Shown here piece by piece: positions 1 to 8,186 of a DNA stretch of 64,000 nt. The notes beneath the pieces are model-generated. The model saw only the letters and a program-made list of their open reading frames with translations, did not search any database and was not told the origin of the DNA. Source of the DNA: Nitrospira sp. SG-bin2 (GTDB lineage Bacteria; Nitrospirota; Nitrospiria; Nitrospirales; Nitrospiraceae); the NCBI GenBank assembly GCA_002083405.1, contig LVWT01000049.1, forward strand, positions 62,001 to 126,000. Reading direction: 5' to 3'. The translations under genes were made by a program, and so were the position numbers. The stretch's first letter is position 1; every line of letters begins with the position of its first letter.

Positions 1-31
1 GCCATTCTCCCGGCCATTGTATCGTCATCAT
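1..31 (-). CDS. gspK: Start of a further type II secretion gene, probably gspK (partial)
   Basis: An ATG at 31 overlaps the gspJ stop codon in an ATGA arrangement, and ten codons (reading MMTIQWPGEW) run off the left edge of the window. The overlap and the conserved order G-H-I-J-K make the minor pseudopilin GspK the natural candidate. GspK caps the pseudopilus tip together with GspI and GspJ. Too little sequence is present to recognise the protein itself, so this call is from context only. Confidence 0.4.
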   Translation of the reverse strand, partial: MMTIQWPGEW

Positions 32-642
32 GATGCTCCGATGGTGATCCATTCCCGTATGGTCCAAGGATCGGCGTTGGGCGATTGGAACGTCACTTCC
101 AGGAGCAGCACCTTCGGCATCTTGTCGTTCGTCCGCCACTCATCGGTCCAGATCCGGCTCTGTCCGTCGTAATACCGTACGTTAAATCCCCTCACGCGAT
201 CGGCCAATTCCACCTGATCGAGCGTCTCGTCGGTGAGACTGTAGCGATTGCGCCGCACAAACCGAATCAACCGATCACGTTCGCGGGTGTAGACCACTCT
301 TACGGTCTCACTTTCTTTGACGGCTGCGCTTCCCATGTCGTCGCTCATGGCGAGAAAGGCCAGGGTATCGGCCGGCTGTCCTTCCTGTGTGCCGTTCATC
401 CCCATCCAGGGAAATTTCTGATCGTATTGGCTGAGCGATATTTCCTCAGCCATGACGCGGAGCACTCTTCTGACGGTTTGCTCTCGTTCCGCCCGTTCGC
501 GCCCGGCATCCATCGCCTGAGTCGTCGTGACGAGCGACCCAAAGACCATCGCCCCGATGACGGCCAGCAGCGCAATGGCGACCAGCACTTCAACCAGCGT
601 GAATCCCGTTTGGGTGCTAGAAGGTGAGGCCGGCGACAACAT
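28..642 (-). CDS. gspJ: Type II secretion minor pseudopilin GspJ
   Basis: The product is a 204-residue minor pseudopilin of the type II secretion pseudopilus tip, processed by the prepilin peptidase in the inner membrane. A short leader ends at Gly13, followed by FTLVEVLVAIALLAVIGA: the Phe+1 and Glu+5 of the class III signal and the hydrophobic helix. The remainder has the size and the late YYDG and W-rich beta region of the GspJ family. It overlaps gspI by 26 bp and the next gene by 4 bp, so it is translated as part of one operon. Distinguishing GspJ from other large pseudopilins rests on length and gene order. Confidence 0.8.
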   Translation of the reverse strand: MLSPASPSSTQTGFTLVEVLVAIALLAVIGAMVFGSLVTTTQAMDAGRERAEREQTVRRVLRVMAEEISLSQYDQKFPWMGMNGTQEGQPADTLAFLAMSDDMGSAAVKESETVRVVYTRERDRLIRFVRRNRYSLTDETLDQVELADRVRGFNVRYYDGQSRIWTDEWRTNDKMPKVLLLEVTFQSPNADPWTIREWITIGAS

Positions 643-1051
643 ACGTGCTCACTTCCACGGTTTCGACGAACGCGCCTCGCGGCCATGAGACTTGAATGCG
701 GACCTCCCGAATCAATTCGAGGGGAGTCGGCGCGATCGTGCGTTTCCAGCGATACCCGGCGCCTCGATCAGCGGGCTTGGCCGGTGGCTGGGATCCGAGC
801 GGCATATTGGAGAAATCTCCGGCGGCTTCTCCGATAGGATAGACGCCTGTCAGTTCCGTCTCAATCAGCTTTTCTTGCGCCAGTAAGGTTGCGGCGGTTA
901 GTTCGCCGGCTCTTGCATGCAGATCGAGATCAAAATTGCGGAGACCGAGGAGGATGGGCAGGGCGATTGCCAGCAAGGCAATCGCCAGCAGTACTTCGAG
1001 CAGCGTGAATCCGCTTTCGTCGGCTACCGTACTCTGGACGTGTCTTCTCAT
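617..1051 (-). CDS. gspI: Type II secretion minor pseudopilin GspI
   Basis: This 144-residue pseudopilin has the leader MRRHVQSTVADESG followed by FTLLEVLLAIALLAIALPI, the type IV pilin-like cleavage site and helix. A later segment with LLAQEKLIETEL resembles the conserved GspI region after the helix. I chose the ATG at 1051. An in-frame extension back to 1132 exists, but its first residues are encoded by the right arm of the dispersed repeat at 1094-1405 and are unlikely to be protein. It follows gspH after a 354-bp gap holding that repeat, unusually wide for this operon. Confidence 0.8.
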   Translation of the reverse strand: MRRHVQSTVADESGFTLLEVLLAIALLAIALPILLGLRNFDLDLHARAGELTAATLLAQEKLIETELTGVYPIGEAAGDFSNMPLGSQPPAKPADRGAGYRWKRTIAPTPLELIREVRIQVSWPRGAFVETVEVSTYVVAGLTF

Positions 1052-1093
1052 GTCCACACTCGGTGTCCTTTGAATTTGGCGCTTCACGGTGGT

Positions 1094-1405
1094 TAACAGG
1101 TTGCGGAAAAACTCGGCGTATACATAAAACATCGTTGATATCTTACAGATGGCGCTAAAGATCCACTCACATCAGGATGCTCAAAAAGGCCTCTGTTCTC
1201 ACCCGCCCTCCCAGGTGCGCCGAGACGCCCCGTTCCACGGGCAAGGCCGCAGCGAGCGAAGAGGCGAGGAGGTACATACCAAGCTTCGCTTGAACCGCTC
1301 GCTTCGATCAGATGTGAGCGGATAGGTCCTTACCTCCGCTGGGCTCATGACGTTGAGCCTCTGAGCGATGCGAGAACGCCGCTGGCGGACGTTTTCAGCA
1401 TCCTG
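1094..1405 (-). repeat. Tripartite inverted-repeat element, long form (copy 1)
   Basis: Read on the minus strand, this begins at 1405 with CAGGATGCTGAAAACG, directly after the gspH stop codon (1406-1408). It continues to the matching inner arm TTTTTGAGCATCCTG ending at 1173 (233 bp), and ends with the outer arm GAGTTTTTCCGCAACCTG near 1094. The 233-bp core is the same length as the copy at 34432. It separates gspH from gspI inside the secretion operon. Confidence 0.8.
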
Positions 1406-2062
1406 TCAGGTTCCGGTGGGGCGCAGTAACATTCTCACCCGGTCTGGAATCGGTTTGTTACGCAATGGATCAATCCGTTCTTCGCTGGTTCGGATGGATC
1501 CGGTAAAGGAATCGATGGTTAGCACAAGCAGATTGTTGCTCCGATCGGTGAGATAGACCGTCACCGGATCAATGCGTCCATTCGGGAAAAACGAAAGATC
1601 GACTCGACCGTAGGTGCGTTTGTCTTGTCTCACGGAAATTTCTGAAAACCGGATCGTCTCCGGAAGCGATCGTGGCGTCGCCCAGGCGGCATCGAGCGGG
1701 AGTTTCTCTTCCTTGCCGTCCACCACCCTGGCCCAGTACGTTCCCTGATCGAGATCCAGGTACAGTTTCACGGGCTTTTGGCCGGTTGAGGCCAATCCTT
1801 GGAGCGTACGGAGCGTCCCGATGAACTTGCGTCCGGTGGAACTTAAGTCTTCACCGATGACGACACGAGGGACTACGATGGCAAGGACTCCGGCCAGAAG
1901 AAACAGAACGATAAGCATCTCGATCAATGTGAAGCCCCTTGAAGAGAGTGAGGGGTCAGGGGTGAGGGGTGAGGGGGCGTGAGGCGTCAGGCTCGAGGCA
2001 CTAGGGGATGCTGAGTGCTGAGTGCTGAGTCTCATCTGCATGACGTAAGATGTAGGACGCAT
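1406..2062 (-). CDS. gspH: Type II secretion minor pseudopilin GspH
   Basis: The protein is a pseudopilin of about 218 residues with the processing site RG/FTLIEMLIVLFLLAGVLAIVVP, followed by a globular domain of the GspH type. GspH links the major pseudopilin shaft to the tip complex. The start is uncertain. The ATG at 2062 lies 13 bp after the gspG stop with GAGAAGGA upstream, and ATGs at 2041 and 2035 are alternatives. All give an unusually long leader of 35-43 residues rich in Ser, Thr and Pro, encoded by the degenerate word repeat at 1949-2030. A typical leader is 6-20 residues, so the repeat seems to have expanded inside the leader or displaced the original start. Confidence 0.75.
   Translation of the reverse strand: MRPTSYVMQMRLSTQHSASPSASSLTPHAPSPLTPDPSLSSRGFTLIEMLIVLFLLAGVLAIVVPRVVIGEDLSSTGRKFIGTLRTLQGLASTGQKPVKLYLDLDQGTYWARVVDGKEEKLPLDAAWATPRSLPETIRFSEISVRQDKRTYGRVDLSFFPNGRIDPVTVYLTDRSNNLLVLTIDSFTGSIRTSEERIDPLRNKPIPDRVRMLLRPTGT
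1949..2030. repeat. Degenerate tandem word array (GTGAGGGGTCAG and TGAGTGC words)
   Basis: On the plus strand, words of the form GTGAGGGG and GTCAGG repeat from 1949 to about 1978, and TGCTGAG repeats three times between 2008 and 2030. This is one arm of the word-type repeats seen elsewhere in the window as hairpins. It lies within the putative gspH leader. Confidence 0.6.
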
Positions 2063-2075
2063 AACAACGGCTCGG

Positions 2076-2537
2076 TTAGTCCTTCTCCAGATTCCAGTTG
2101 GTGATGTCGGCATTGATCCCTTCGCCGCCGACTTCGCCATCGGTGCCCAAGCAGGTGATTTCATAATCTCCCTTCTTGCTGGGGCTTAGATACTTATAGG
2201 TATTCCCCCAGGGATCTTCAGGGAGGTTCGGCAGATATCCGCCGACTTTCCATTTCTTGGGAACCACACCGACGGACGGTTTTTCGATCAGCGCCTTGAG
2301 CCCCTGTTCTGTTGAGGGATAGACTCCGTTGTCCAGCTTGTAGAGTTGCAGGGCGCCCTCGATATTCCGGATCTGCACCTTGGCCGCCGTGCGTTTGGCA
2401 TCATCTGTCCGGCCCATAATACGGGGGACGACCAAAGCGGCCAGAATGGCCAGAATGGCCACGACGACCATGATTTCAATGAATGTAAAGCCGTGTTCGT
2501 CCGCGCTCTGGTGAATCCGTCTCGTTACTCGTGTCAT
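2076..2537 (-). CDS. gspG: Type II secretion major pseudopilin GspG
   Basis: This 153-residue protein is the major subunit of the type II secretion pseudopilus. After a 14-residue leader ending in Gly it reads FTFIEIMVVVAILAILAALVVPRIMG, the classical prepilin N-terminus with Glu+5. It then has the GspG hallmarks LDNGVYPSTEQGL, the GGYL-PEDPWGN loop and a GTDGEVGGEG region near the C-terminus that binds calcium in this family. The ATG at 2537 is preceded by AAGGAGGG. It follows gspF by 31 bp and precedes gspH. Confidence 0.93.
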   Translation of the reverse strand: MTRVTRRIHQSADEHGFTFIEIMVVVAILAILAALVVPRIMGRTDDAKRTAAKVQIRNIEGALQLYKLDNGVYPSTEQGLKALIEKPSVGVVPKKWKVGGYLPNLPEDPWGNTYKYLSPSKKGDYEITCLGTDGEVGGEGINADITNWNLEKD

Positions 2538-2568
2538 GTATCGCACAAGACCCTCCTTGCTGACGTGC

Positions 2569-3807
2569 TTACCGCACCATTTGGCCCATTTCAAAGATGG
2601 GCAAGAGAATTGCCACGACAATAAAAAAGACGATGATGCCCATAACAAGAATCATGACGGGCTCCAGAAGCGAGGTCAACCGGGTAATGACCCGTTCCAC
2701 TTCCCCGTCATAAATCTGGCTGACCCGGCGCAGCATTTCTTCCATATCCCCGCTTCGTTCGCCCACGGCGATCATATGGGTCACCAGTGCGGGGAATTCG
2801 CCGCTCCGTTTCAATGGATCGGCGATGGTTTCGCCTTCGCGAATGTTTTGCCTGGCCCCCTCGACTGTTTCCTCAAGCACCCGATTGTTCATGACGCGTT
2901 TGGACACATCCAAAGCGTCCAGAAGTTGAACGCCGCTTGCCAGCATCGTCGCCAATGTGCCGGTTAATCGTGAGATCGACACCATGCGGGCAACATCCCC
3001 AATCAACGGCAGGCGAAGCGTCACACGATCCGCAAGCATCCGGCCTTTTTCTGTATGGATGAATCGGCGTATGAAGAATATACAGGCGACGGCGAAGCTG
3101 ACGAGCAATAGCCAGTAGTCCGCAAAGAATTGGCTGATCGACATCAAGACGACGGTCGGCCAGGGCAAGGCCTGTTTCATACTGGTGAAGACCGCCGTAA
3201 TTTTTGGCACGACGAAGGCCATCAGGAAGAACAGGACCGAGATGCCGACGAAGAGCATGAGAGCCGGATAGAGCGTGGCGTTGGTCACTTTGGCTTTGAG
3301 TGCCAGTTGTTTTTCCAGGAATTCAGCCAGCCGGAATAGAATTTGATCCAAGGCGCCGCTGGCTTCGCCGGCCCGCACCATATGCACATAGATCGGAGAA
3401 AAGTCTTTGCCGTATGTTTCCAAGACGACGCTTAACGCCTTGCCTCCTCTGACTTCCTCGCGAATCTCGGCAAGGAGTGCTTTGGTGGGTTTCTTTTCGG
3501 CCTGCTCGACTAAGACACCAAGCGCTTCGACCAACGGAAGCCCGGCGACCAAGAGCGTGGCAAATTGTCTGGTCAGTAATGCGAGGTCGTGCGCGCTGAG
3601 TGTTGCGGAACGGCCGGTTCTGTGGGTGGTTCGGGTCCGGCCCCCTTCTTGCTGCCGCGCCGAGGGCTGTCCCTGCTCCACGACGTCGGTCGGAAAGACT
3701 CCTTCTTTCCGGAGCTTCAGACGCGCAACCTTGACGTTTTCCGCGTCCACGATTCCGGCTGCAGACCCGCCGTCGTTCCGGTAGCCGCGGTATTGATAGA
3801 CAGGCAT
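2569..3807 (-). CDS. gspF: Type II secretion inner-membrane platform protein GspF
   Basis: The product is a 412-residue polytopic inner-membrane protein that couples the GspE ATPase to the pseudopilus. It contains two T2SSF repeats. The first covers roughly residues 75-200 and holds LTRQFATLLVAGLPLVEAL, and the second roughly 275-400 with RLTGTLATMLASGVQLLDAL. Membrane segments lie near 170-200, 225-245 and at the C-terminus. Length and architecture are normal for GspF. It starts 2 bp after the gspE stop. Confidence 0.93.
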   Translation of the reverse strand: MPVYQYRGYRNDGGSAAGIVDAENVKVARLKLRKEGVFPTDVVEQGQPSARQQEGGRTRTTHRTGRSATLSAHDLALLTRQFATLLVAGLPLVEALGVLVEQAEKKPTKALLAEIREEVRGGKALSVVLETYGKDFSPIYVHMVRAGEASGALDQILFRLAEFLEKQLALKAKVTNATLYPALMLFVGISVLFFLMAFVVPKITAVFTSMKQALPWPTVVLMSISQFFADYWLLLVSFAVACIFFIRRFIHTEKGRMLADRVTLRLPLIGDVARMVSISRLTGTLATMLASGVQLLDALDVSKRVMNNRVLEETVEGARQNIREGETIADPLKRSGEFPALVTHMIAVGERSGDMEEMLRRVSQIYDGEVERVITRLTSLLEPVMILVMGIIVFFIVVAILLPIFEMGQMVR

Positions 3808-3809
3808 CG

Positions 3810-5573
3810 TCAGACTTCGATTTCTTGCTGGGTAATTCGCATCACTTCTTCCAACGTCGTATGGCCTTGGATGACGCGCTCAGCGCCTTCTTGCTTCAGC
3901 GTCACCATGCCATGGGCGACTGCCGCCTGCTTGATGACCGACGAATCGGATTTTGTTCCGATAAGGCGGCGGATTTCATCGTCGAGCACCATCAGCTCAA
4001 AAATGCCGGTGCGCCCGCGATAGCCGGTTTGTGAGCAGGCCGCGCAGCCTGCTCCACGATACAGCGTCTGCTTCGTTCCCGGCGGCAGGTCTAGGCGGTT
4101 CAGCTCGTCTGGGCTCGCCTGGTAGGGCTGCTTGCAGTCCGAGCAAATTTTTCTCAGCAGTCGTTGGGCCAACACAGCCACGACCGAGGAGGCGACGAGG
4201 AACGGTTCGATCCCCATATCGATCAGACGGGTTGCGGCGCTGGCGGCATCGTTCGTGTGAAGTGTGGAAAAGACGAGGTGTCCGGTGAGGGAGGCATGGA
4301 TGGCGATCTCCGCTGTTTCCCGGTCGCGGATTTCTCCGATCATGATGACGTCGGGATCCTGCCGGAGAATAGACCGCAAGCCTGCGGCAAACGACAGATT
4401 GATTTTCGGATTCACCTGCATCTGGCCGATGCCGAGCAGCTGATATTCGACCGGATCTTCGACGGTGATGATGTTCTTGTCCGGCGCATTGATGTGGCTC
4501 AATGCGGCATACAGAGTCGTCGTTTTCCCGCTGCCGGTCGGGCCTGTGACCAGAATGATGCCGTGCGCAAGTTGAATCAGCTGATGGATCGCCGAGAGCC
4601 GATCCCCGGCGAAGCCCATCTCGGATAAGTTCAGTAGCCGATTTTCTTTCTCCAGCAAACGGAGCACCACCCGCTCGCCGTGAGACGTGGGGAGGACCGA
4701 GACACGGAGATCGACGTCTTTTCCCGAGGTGCGAATCGCGAACCGGCCGTCCTGCGGGAGCCGCTTCTCGGCGATATTCAAGCCGGCCATGATTTTGAGG
4801 CGCGCAATGATGCTGGCCTGCAGATGCTTCGGCGGGGTCAACACGGGGTACAGTACGCCGTCGATCCGGTACCGCACGACTAATCCGCGCTCGAACGATT
4901 CGAAATGGATGTCGCTGGCACGCTGCCGCACCGCTTGGAACAAGACCGAATTCACCAATCGAATGATCGGAGCTTCATCGGTCGCATCCAACAAGTCCTG
5001 CGGCTCATCCAGCTCATGAGCCAACTGATCGAGGCTCTCGCTGGCGGCGATGTCCTCCATGACTTCTTCGGCGCCGGTCGGGCTGGCGATCTCATCATAG
5101 GCGCGGTTTAGGCAGGCGAGCAGGGAGACGCCGGTCGTCAGGACCGGCGTGACAGGTGTGCCGAGCAACAGCCGGAGATCGTCGAAAGCGACAGTCTCCA
5201 GCGGGTCGGTCGAGGCGACGAGGATGGTTCCTTTTTCATGACGTAGAGGGAGGACACGATAGCGCCGGCAAAAGGCGATGGGGACCTTCTTAATCAGTTC
5301 GTGATCGATCGCGGTCGATTCCAGCTGCGGAATCCAGGGGAGATCAAATTGGAGGGCCAGCCCTTCCAGCAGTTCTTCTTCACGCAGTAACCTCAAGTGC
5401 AAGAGCACCTCGCCCAACCGTCCTCCCTTCTCCCGCTGGTAAGCCAAGGCCTCATCGAGTTTTGCATTTCCCAGATTGAATCTGTCGCCCAGGATACGTC
5501 CCAGGAGAGGTCTGCCGTAACTCGAAGGGAGCTGGTCATTCGGAACGAGCTCTGACAATGTTCTGTACCTCAA
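3810..5573 (-). CDS. gspE: Type II secretion ATPase GspE
   Basis: This 587-residue cytoplasmic hexameric ATPase powers pseudopilus assembly. An N-terminal MshEN-type domain (about 20-150) precedes the motor domain, which carries Walker A GPTGSGKTT at about 344-352, the VEDPVEYQ Asp box, RQDPDVIMIGEIRD Walker B and the STLHTNDA His box. A four-cysteine zinc element (CSDC and CAAC, about 475-514) is the GspE/PilB insertion. The only start fitting the N-terminus is TTG at 5573. Because gspC lies upstream across a 259-bp gap, the promoter for E-F-G-H-I-J could be in that gap. Confidence 0.93.
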   Translation of the reverse strand: MRYRTLSELVPNDQLPSSYGRPLLGRILGDRFNLGNAKLDEALAYQREKGGRLGEVLLHLRLLREEELLEGLALQFDLPWIPQLESTAIDHELIKKVPIAFCRRYRVLPLRHEKGTILVASTDPLETVAFDDLRLLLGTPVTPVLTTGVSLLACLNRAYDEIASPTGAEEVMEDIAASESLDQLAHELDEPQDLLDATDEAPIIRLVNSVLFQAVRQRASDIHFESFERGLVVRYRIDGVLYPVLTPPKHLQASIIARLKIMAGLNIAEKRLPQDGRFAIRTSGKDVDLRVSVLPTSHGERVVLRLLEKENRLLNLSEMGFAGDRLSAIHQLIQLAHGIILVTGPTGSGKTTTLYAALSHINAPDKNIITVEDPVEYQLLGIGQMQVNPKINLSFAAGLRSILRQDPDVIMIGEIRDRETAEIAIHASLTGHLVFSTLHTNDAASAATRLIDMGIEPFLVASSVVAVLAQRLLRKICSDCKQPYQASPDELNRLDLPPGTKQTLYRGAGCAACSQTGYRGRTGIFELMVLDDEIRRLIGTKSDSSVIKQAAVAHGMVTLKQEGAERVIQGHTTLEEVMRITQQEIEV

Positions 5574-5832
5574 GCGGTCTTCGTCGGCGATCCGATTCGA
5601 AACATTTAGGAACGGTGTTGTTGATTTTCAACCATACTCTTCATTCCAAGGGCCTGGCAAGACTGCCCGCCGGTGGTGGCGCCGGAAACACCCGAATGTT
5701 AACGCCATATTTACGACAGATTTCATCCGTATTAAAAAGTATTCGTATTTCTTCCTGCGGGCTCCGGATGCGGGGAGAGAGCCGCTGTAGCGGCCGAAGA
5801 GCCGAGGAGTATCGGATGGCACCCGGAGCGGC
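5574..5832. other. Intergenic gap between gspC and gspE
   Basis: No gene of the secretion system fits here. gspD, which commonly lies between gspC and gspE, is absent. A perfect GCCGCT/AGCGGC inverted repeat occurs at 5781-5794 and an AT-rich stretch at about 5720-5750. Either may belong to a promoter for gspE, but no clear -35/-10 pair was found. Confidence 0.4.
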
Positions 5833-6726
5833 TCAGCGTAGTTCGTAGGTGACCGTGGATGGCTGGTTGTTCCGGACCATGTCGAGTTTCACGACACGCT
5901 CGCTTTTCAATTGTTGGAGCAGGTTCAACATCGTGCCGGGATCACGGATGTCGACGCCGTTCACCCGCTGCAGGATATCCCCGGTTTGAATACCGATCTT
6001 CTCATAGAAGCTGGCCGGAGCCATGTAATCGATGCGAAATCCGTTGACGGCGCCGTTGACCATGTGCGGCATCGCTCTGGCTTGCGTCATGAGCTTCGGC
6101 AGATCGTTCATGGCCAGCTCGACTTCCCGCCGGTCGACCACTTTGCGAAGGGGAGCGCCCGGTACTTGCGAGGAGGGTGTTGAGGTGGATGCGGTGGCGT
6201 TATTGCCGGGGATGGCCGGCTTTTCCGTCAGTCCCAGCTCAAGCCATTCTTCGAGATTGCCCTGGCGGATGACCATTCCATCGCGTTGAATGTCGGCGAC
6301 CTCCCCCAAATCAATAATCTGTTCATGCAGACGATACAAGGCTTGTTTTTTTGAAGCCAGTTCTTCGACGATCGCAAACACGCCGCGCTTGTCGCCCATG
6401 ACGATTCCGATCAGCCGGATTTTTGAGGAGGCGCCCAGCGAAGCCCGAACCGCTGCGCCGGCTTGTTCACCCTGGCTCCTCGTCTCTTGAGGAGTGGCAG
6501 GCAGCAGGAAGAGTCCGCTGGAGCGGATGTCATCCGCGTAGCGAGACGGCGCAAACGAGACGGGAATCGCCGGTCCTGTACCTCCGGATTGGGCAGAATC
6601 TTCCGGCACGAGGTACAACGCGTCGGCGATAAATGCGTTGATGGAGTGGGCGATGAGAAACCCGCTCACGGCGATACACACCAGTATGCCGATACGCCGT
6701 ACCTGTTGAGCAGACATTTGCGCCAA
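5833..6726 (-). CDS. gspC: Type II secretion protein GspC (inner-membrane, PDZ)
   Basis: This 297-residue bitopic inner-membrane protein connects the platform with the outer-membrane secretin. Residues 10-30 form one membrane segment (IGILVCIAVSGFLIAHSI). A homology-region-like beta domain with IRLIGIVMGDKRGVFAIVEE follows, then a Ser/Pro-rich linker. A C-terminal PDZ domain contains GFRIDYM and FYEKIGIQTGDILQRVNGVDIRDP. The start is TTG at 6726 with GGAG eight bases upstream; ATG at 6717 is the alternative. It is the first secretion gene of the cluster in this window. Confidence 0.85.
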   Translation of the reverse strand: MAQMSAQQVRRIGILVCIAVSGFLIAHSINAFIADALYLVPEDSAQSGGTGPAIPVSFAPSRYADDIRSSGLFLLPATPQETRSQGEQAGAAVRASLGASSKIRLIGIVMGDKRGVFAIVEELASKKQALYRLHEQIIDLGEVADIQRDGMVIRQGNLEEWLELGLTEKPAIPGNNATASTSTPSSQVPGAPLRKVVDRREVELAMNDLPKLMTQARAMPHMVNGAVNGFRIDYMAPASFYEKIGIQTGDILQRVNGVDIRDPGTMLNLLQQLKSERVVKLDMVRNNQPSTVTYELR

Positions 6727-6898
6727 GGAATGTACTCCGATTCAAACCGCCCTCGTCATAGTACCTGTTCACGATATCTGCTTGCAAATAAAGGGTGATT
6801 TGGCGACGCCAGAAGACATACTATTGAGGCAAGCCAATAGTCGGCTCTCTTTGGTGGAAGGATCGATCGGGATACCACATGGGCTAAGGAGGTCGGGT

Positions 6899-7435
6899 AT
6901 GGATTGTTTGCTGATTCGCCATGGCATCGCGGTCGAACCTGAGGAGTGGGAGGGATCGGAGGAGAACCGTCCCTTGACGGAGAAAGGGAGGAAACGGGTG
7001 CTTCGGACCGCGGCTGGACTGGCGGCATTGGACTGCAAGCCGACCCATTTGCTCAGCAGCCCGTTCACTCGCGCGTATGACACGGCCAGGCTGTTGCGTA
7101 CCGTGGTCTGCCCGTCGCTGAAAGTGATGACGTGCGACGAGCTGGCGGTTGGCTCCACGCCGGAGCGAATCGTCGCGCTTATACGGTCGTTTCCTGTGGA
7201 ATCGAGCCTGCTTTGCGTAGGACATGAGCCGCTGCTTGGTGAAGCGGCGGGCTTGTTGCTGTGCGGGAAACCCATGACAAACTTTCCTATGAAGAAAGCG
7301 GGGGCGACGCTGATCCATTTCCCAGACATGGTGAAGCCGGGGCAAGGATTGCTCCAATGGTGGCTTGAACCGATGCAGTTACGAGTCTTGGGAAGAGGAA
7401 AGAAGTCAGTTGCGGAAATGGACGAGGGCGGGTAG
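6899..7435 (+). CDS. sixA: SixA-like phosphohistidine phosphatase
   Basis: The 178-residue histidine phosphatase family protein begins MDCLLIRHGIA, with the catalytic RHG motif at residues 7-9. It has SSPFTRAYDTARLL (the second Arg) and the CVGHEPLLGE box with the second catalytic His. This fits SixA, which removes phosphate from phosphohistidine residues of phosphorelay proteins. The ATG at 6899 has an ideal AAGGAGGT Shine-Dalgarno at 6886-6893. Its 3' end converges on the kinase-like gene that ends at 7452. Other small-molecule phosphatases share the fold, so the substrate is inferred. Confidence 0.8.
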   Translation: MDCLLIRHGIAVEPEEWEGSEENRPLTEKGRKRVLRTAAGLAALDCKPTHLLSSPFTRAYDTARLLRTVVCPSLKVMTCDELAVGSTPERIVALIRSFPVESSLLCVGHEPLLGEAAGLLLCGKPMTNFPMKKAGATLIHFPDMVKPGQGLLQWWLEPMQLRVLGRGKKSVAEMDEGG

Positions 7436-7451
7436 GTGCCGTCGGCTCATG

Positions 7452-8186
7452 TCACGGAGCCTGTTTTACACTGACGGGCTTCAGGTCGTCCGTCCGCTTG
7501 GAGTTTTGCAGCACGGGTAGGATGTGTCCCCGGAGTTCTTCCTGAATTTCTTCAGGCGATTTTCTGGCGTCGACGACGTTGAAGTGAAATTCCTCCGCCA
7601 TCGTGTCGAATTCTTTGATCAGCAGTGACTGGTATTTTTTGAAGCTGTCATAGAGATCGGCACCCAGCCGGAGATCCATGCCGGACTCCCAGTAGTTCAT
7701 CCCGGTGGTTTCGATCACCCGCAGCGCCAAGGTCTCCACGTCGATGCGCAGGTAGCAGACCAGGTCAGGAATCAACGCAAATCCGAACACGTCCCTGATC
7801 CAGTTCCGGTCTCCGCTCCGCACGAAGTCGCGCGCGCAAGCGGTATAGATGTACCGATCGGCGAGCACGACGAATCCGGACCGGAGCGCCGGAATAATCT
7901 GGTGTTCCAGGCGGTCGGCGAAATCGGTCGCATAGAGCAGGCTGAGCGACCAGTGATCGAGAATATTGCCGGCCTTGGCGGCCTCGATCGTTTTGGACAT
8001 GAGGTTCGATCTAGTCCATCCGGTCGTAATGACGCCGTAGCCCTGCACCTCCAGCCACTCTTGCAGCATCTCGAGATGAGTGGACCGTCCGACGCCGTCG
8101 GTGCCTTCGATGGCGATGAGCTTCCCTTTCAGGTCACTCGGATTTAGGTATGTCAAACCGTCGCCAAAATAGCGTGCGTCGACCAT
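7452..8186 (-). CDS. Thymidylate-kinase-like protein with altered P-loop
   Basis: This P-loop protein of 244 residues belongs to the dTMP kinase fold. IEGTDGVGRST at 26-36 aligns with the Walker A loop, but Arg34 replaces the invariant lysine. The ADRYIYTA segment matches the family DRY motif. The nucleotide-binding REPGGT motif of true Tmk is not visible; the equivalent stretch reads TGWTRSN. It overlaps its paralogue at 8134-8883 by 53 bp and is co-directional with ppx. I infer a partner subunit or regulatory pseudokinase rather than the housekeeping thymidylate kinase. The start at 8186 is chosen because GAGG lies upstream; longer in-frame starts exist. Confidence 0.7.
   Translation of the reverse strand: MVDARYFGDGLTYLNPSDLKGKLIAIEGTDGVGRSTHLEMLQEWLEVQGYGVITTGWTRSNLMSKTIEAAKAGNILDHWSLSLLYATDFADRLEHQIIPALRSGFVVLADRYIYTACARDFVRSGDRNWIRDVFGFALIPDLVCYLRIDVETLALRVIETTGMNYWESGMDLRLGADLYDSFKKYQSLLIKEFDTMAEEFHFNVVDARKSPEEIQEELRGHILPVLQNSKRTDDLKPVSVKQAP

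Noticed and set aside
1052..1132. An N-terminal extension of GspI starting MFYVYAEFFRNLL
   Set aside because: These codons are read from the right arm of a dispersed repeat that also occurs near 19157-19194 and 22022-22060, so they are not expected to be coding.
5781..5794. GCCGCT/AGCGGC palindrome before gspE as an operator
   Set aside because: The six-base stem with a two-base centre is short in GC-rich DNA and can arise by chance; no matching site elsewhere was noticed.
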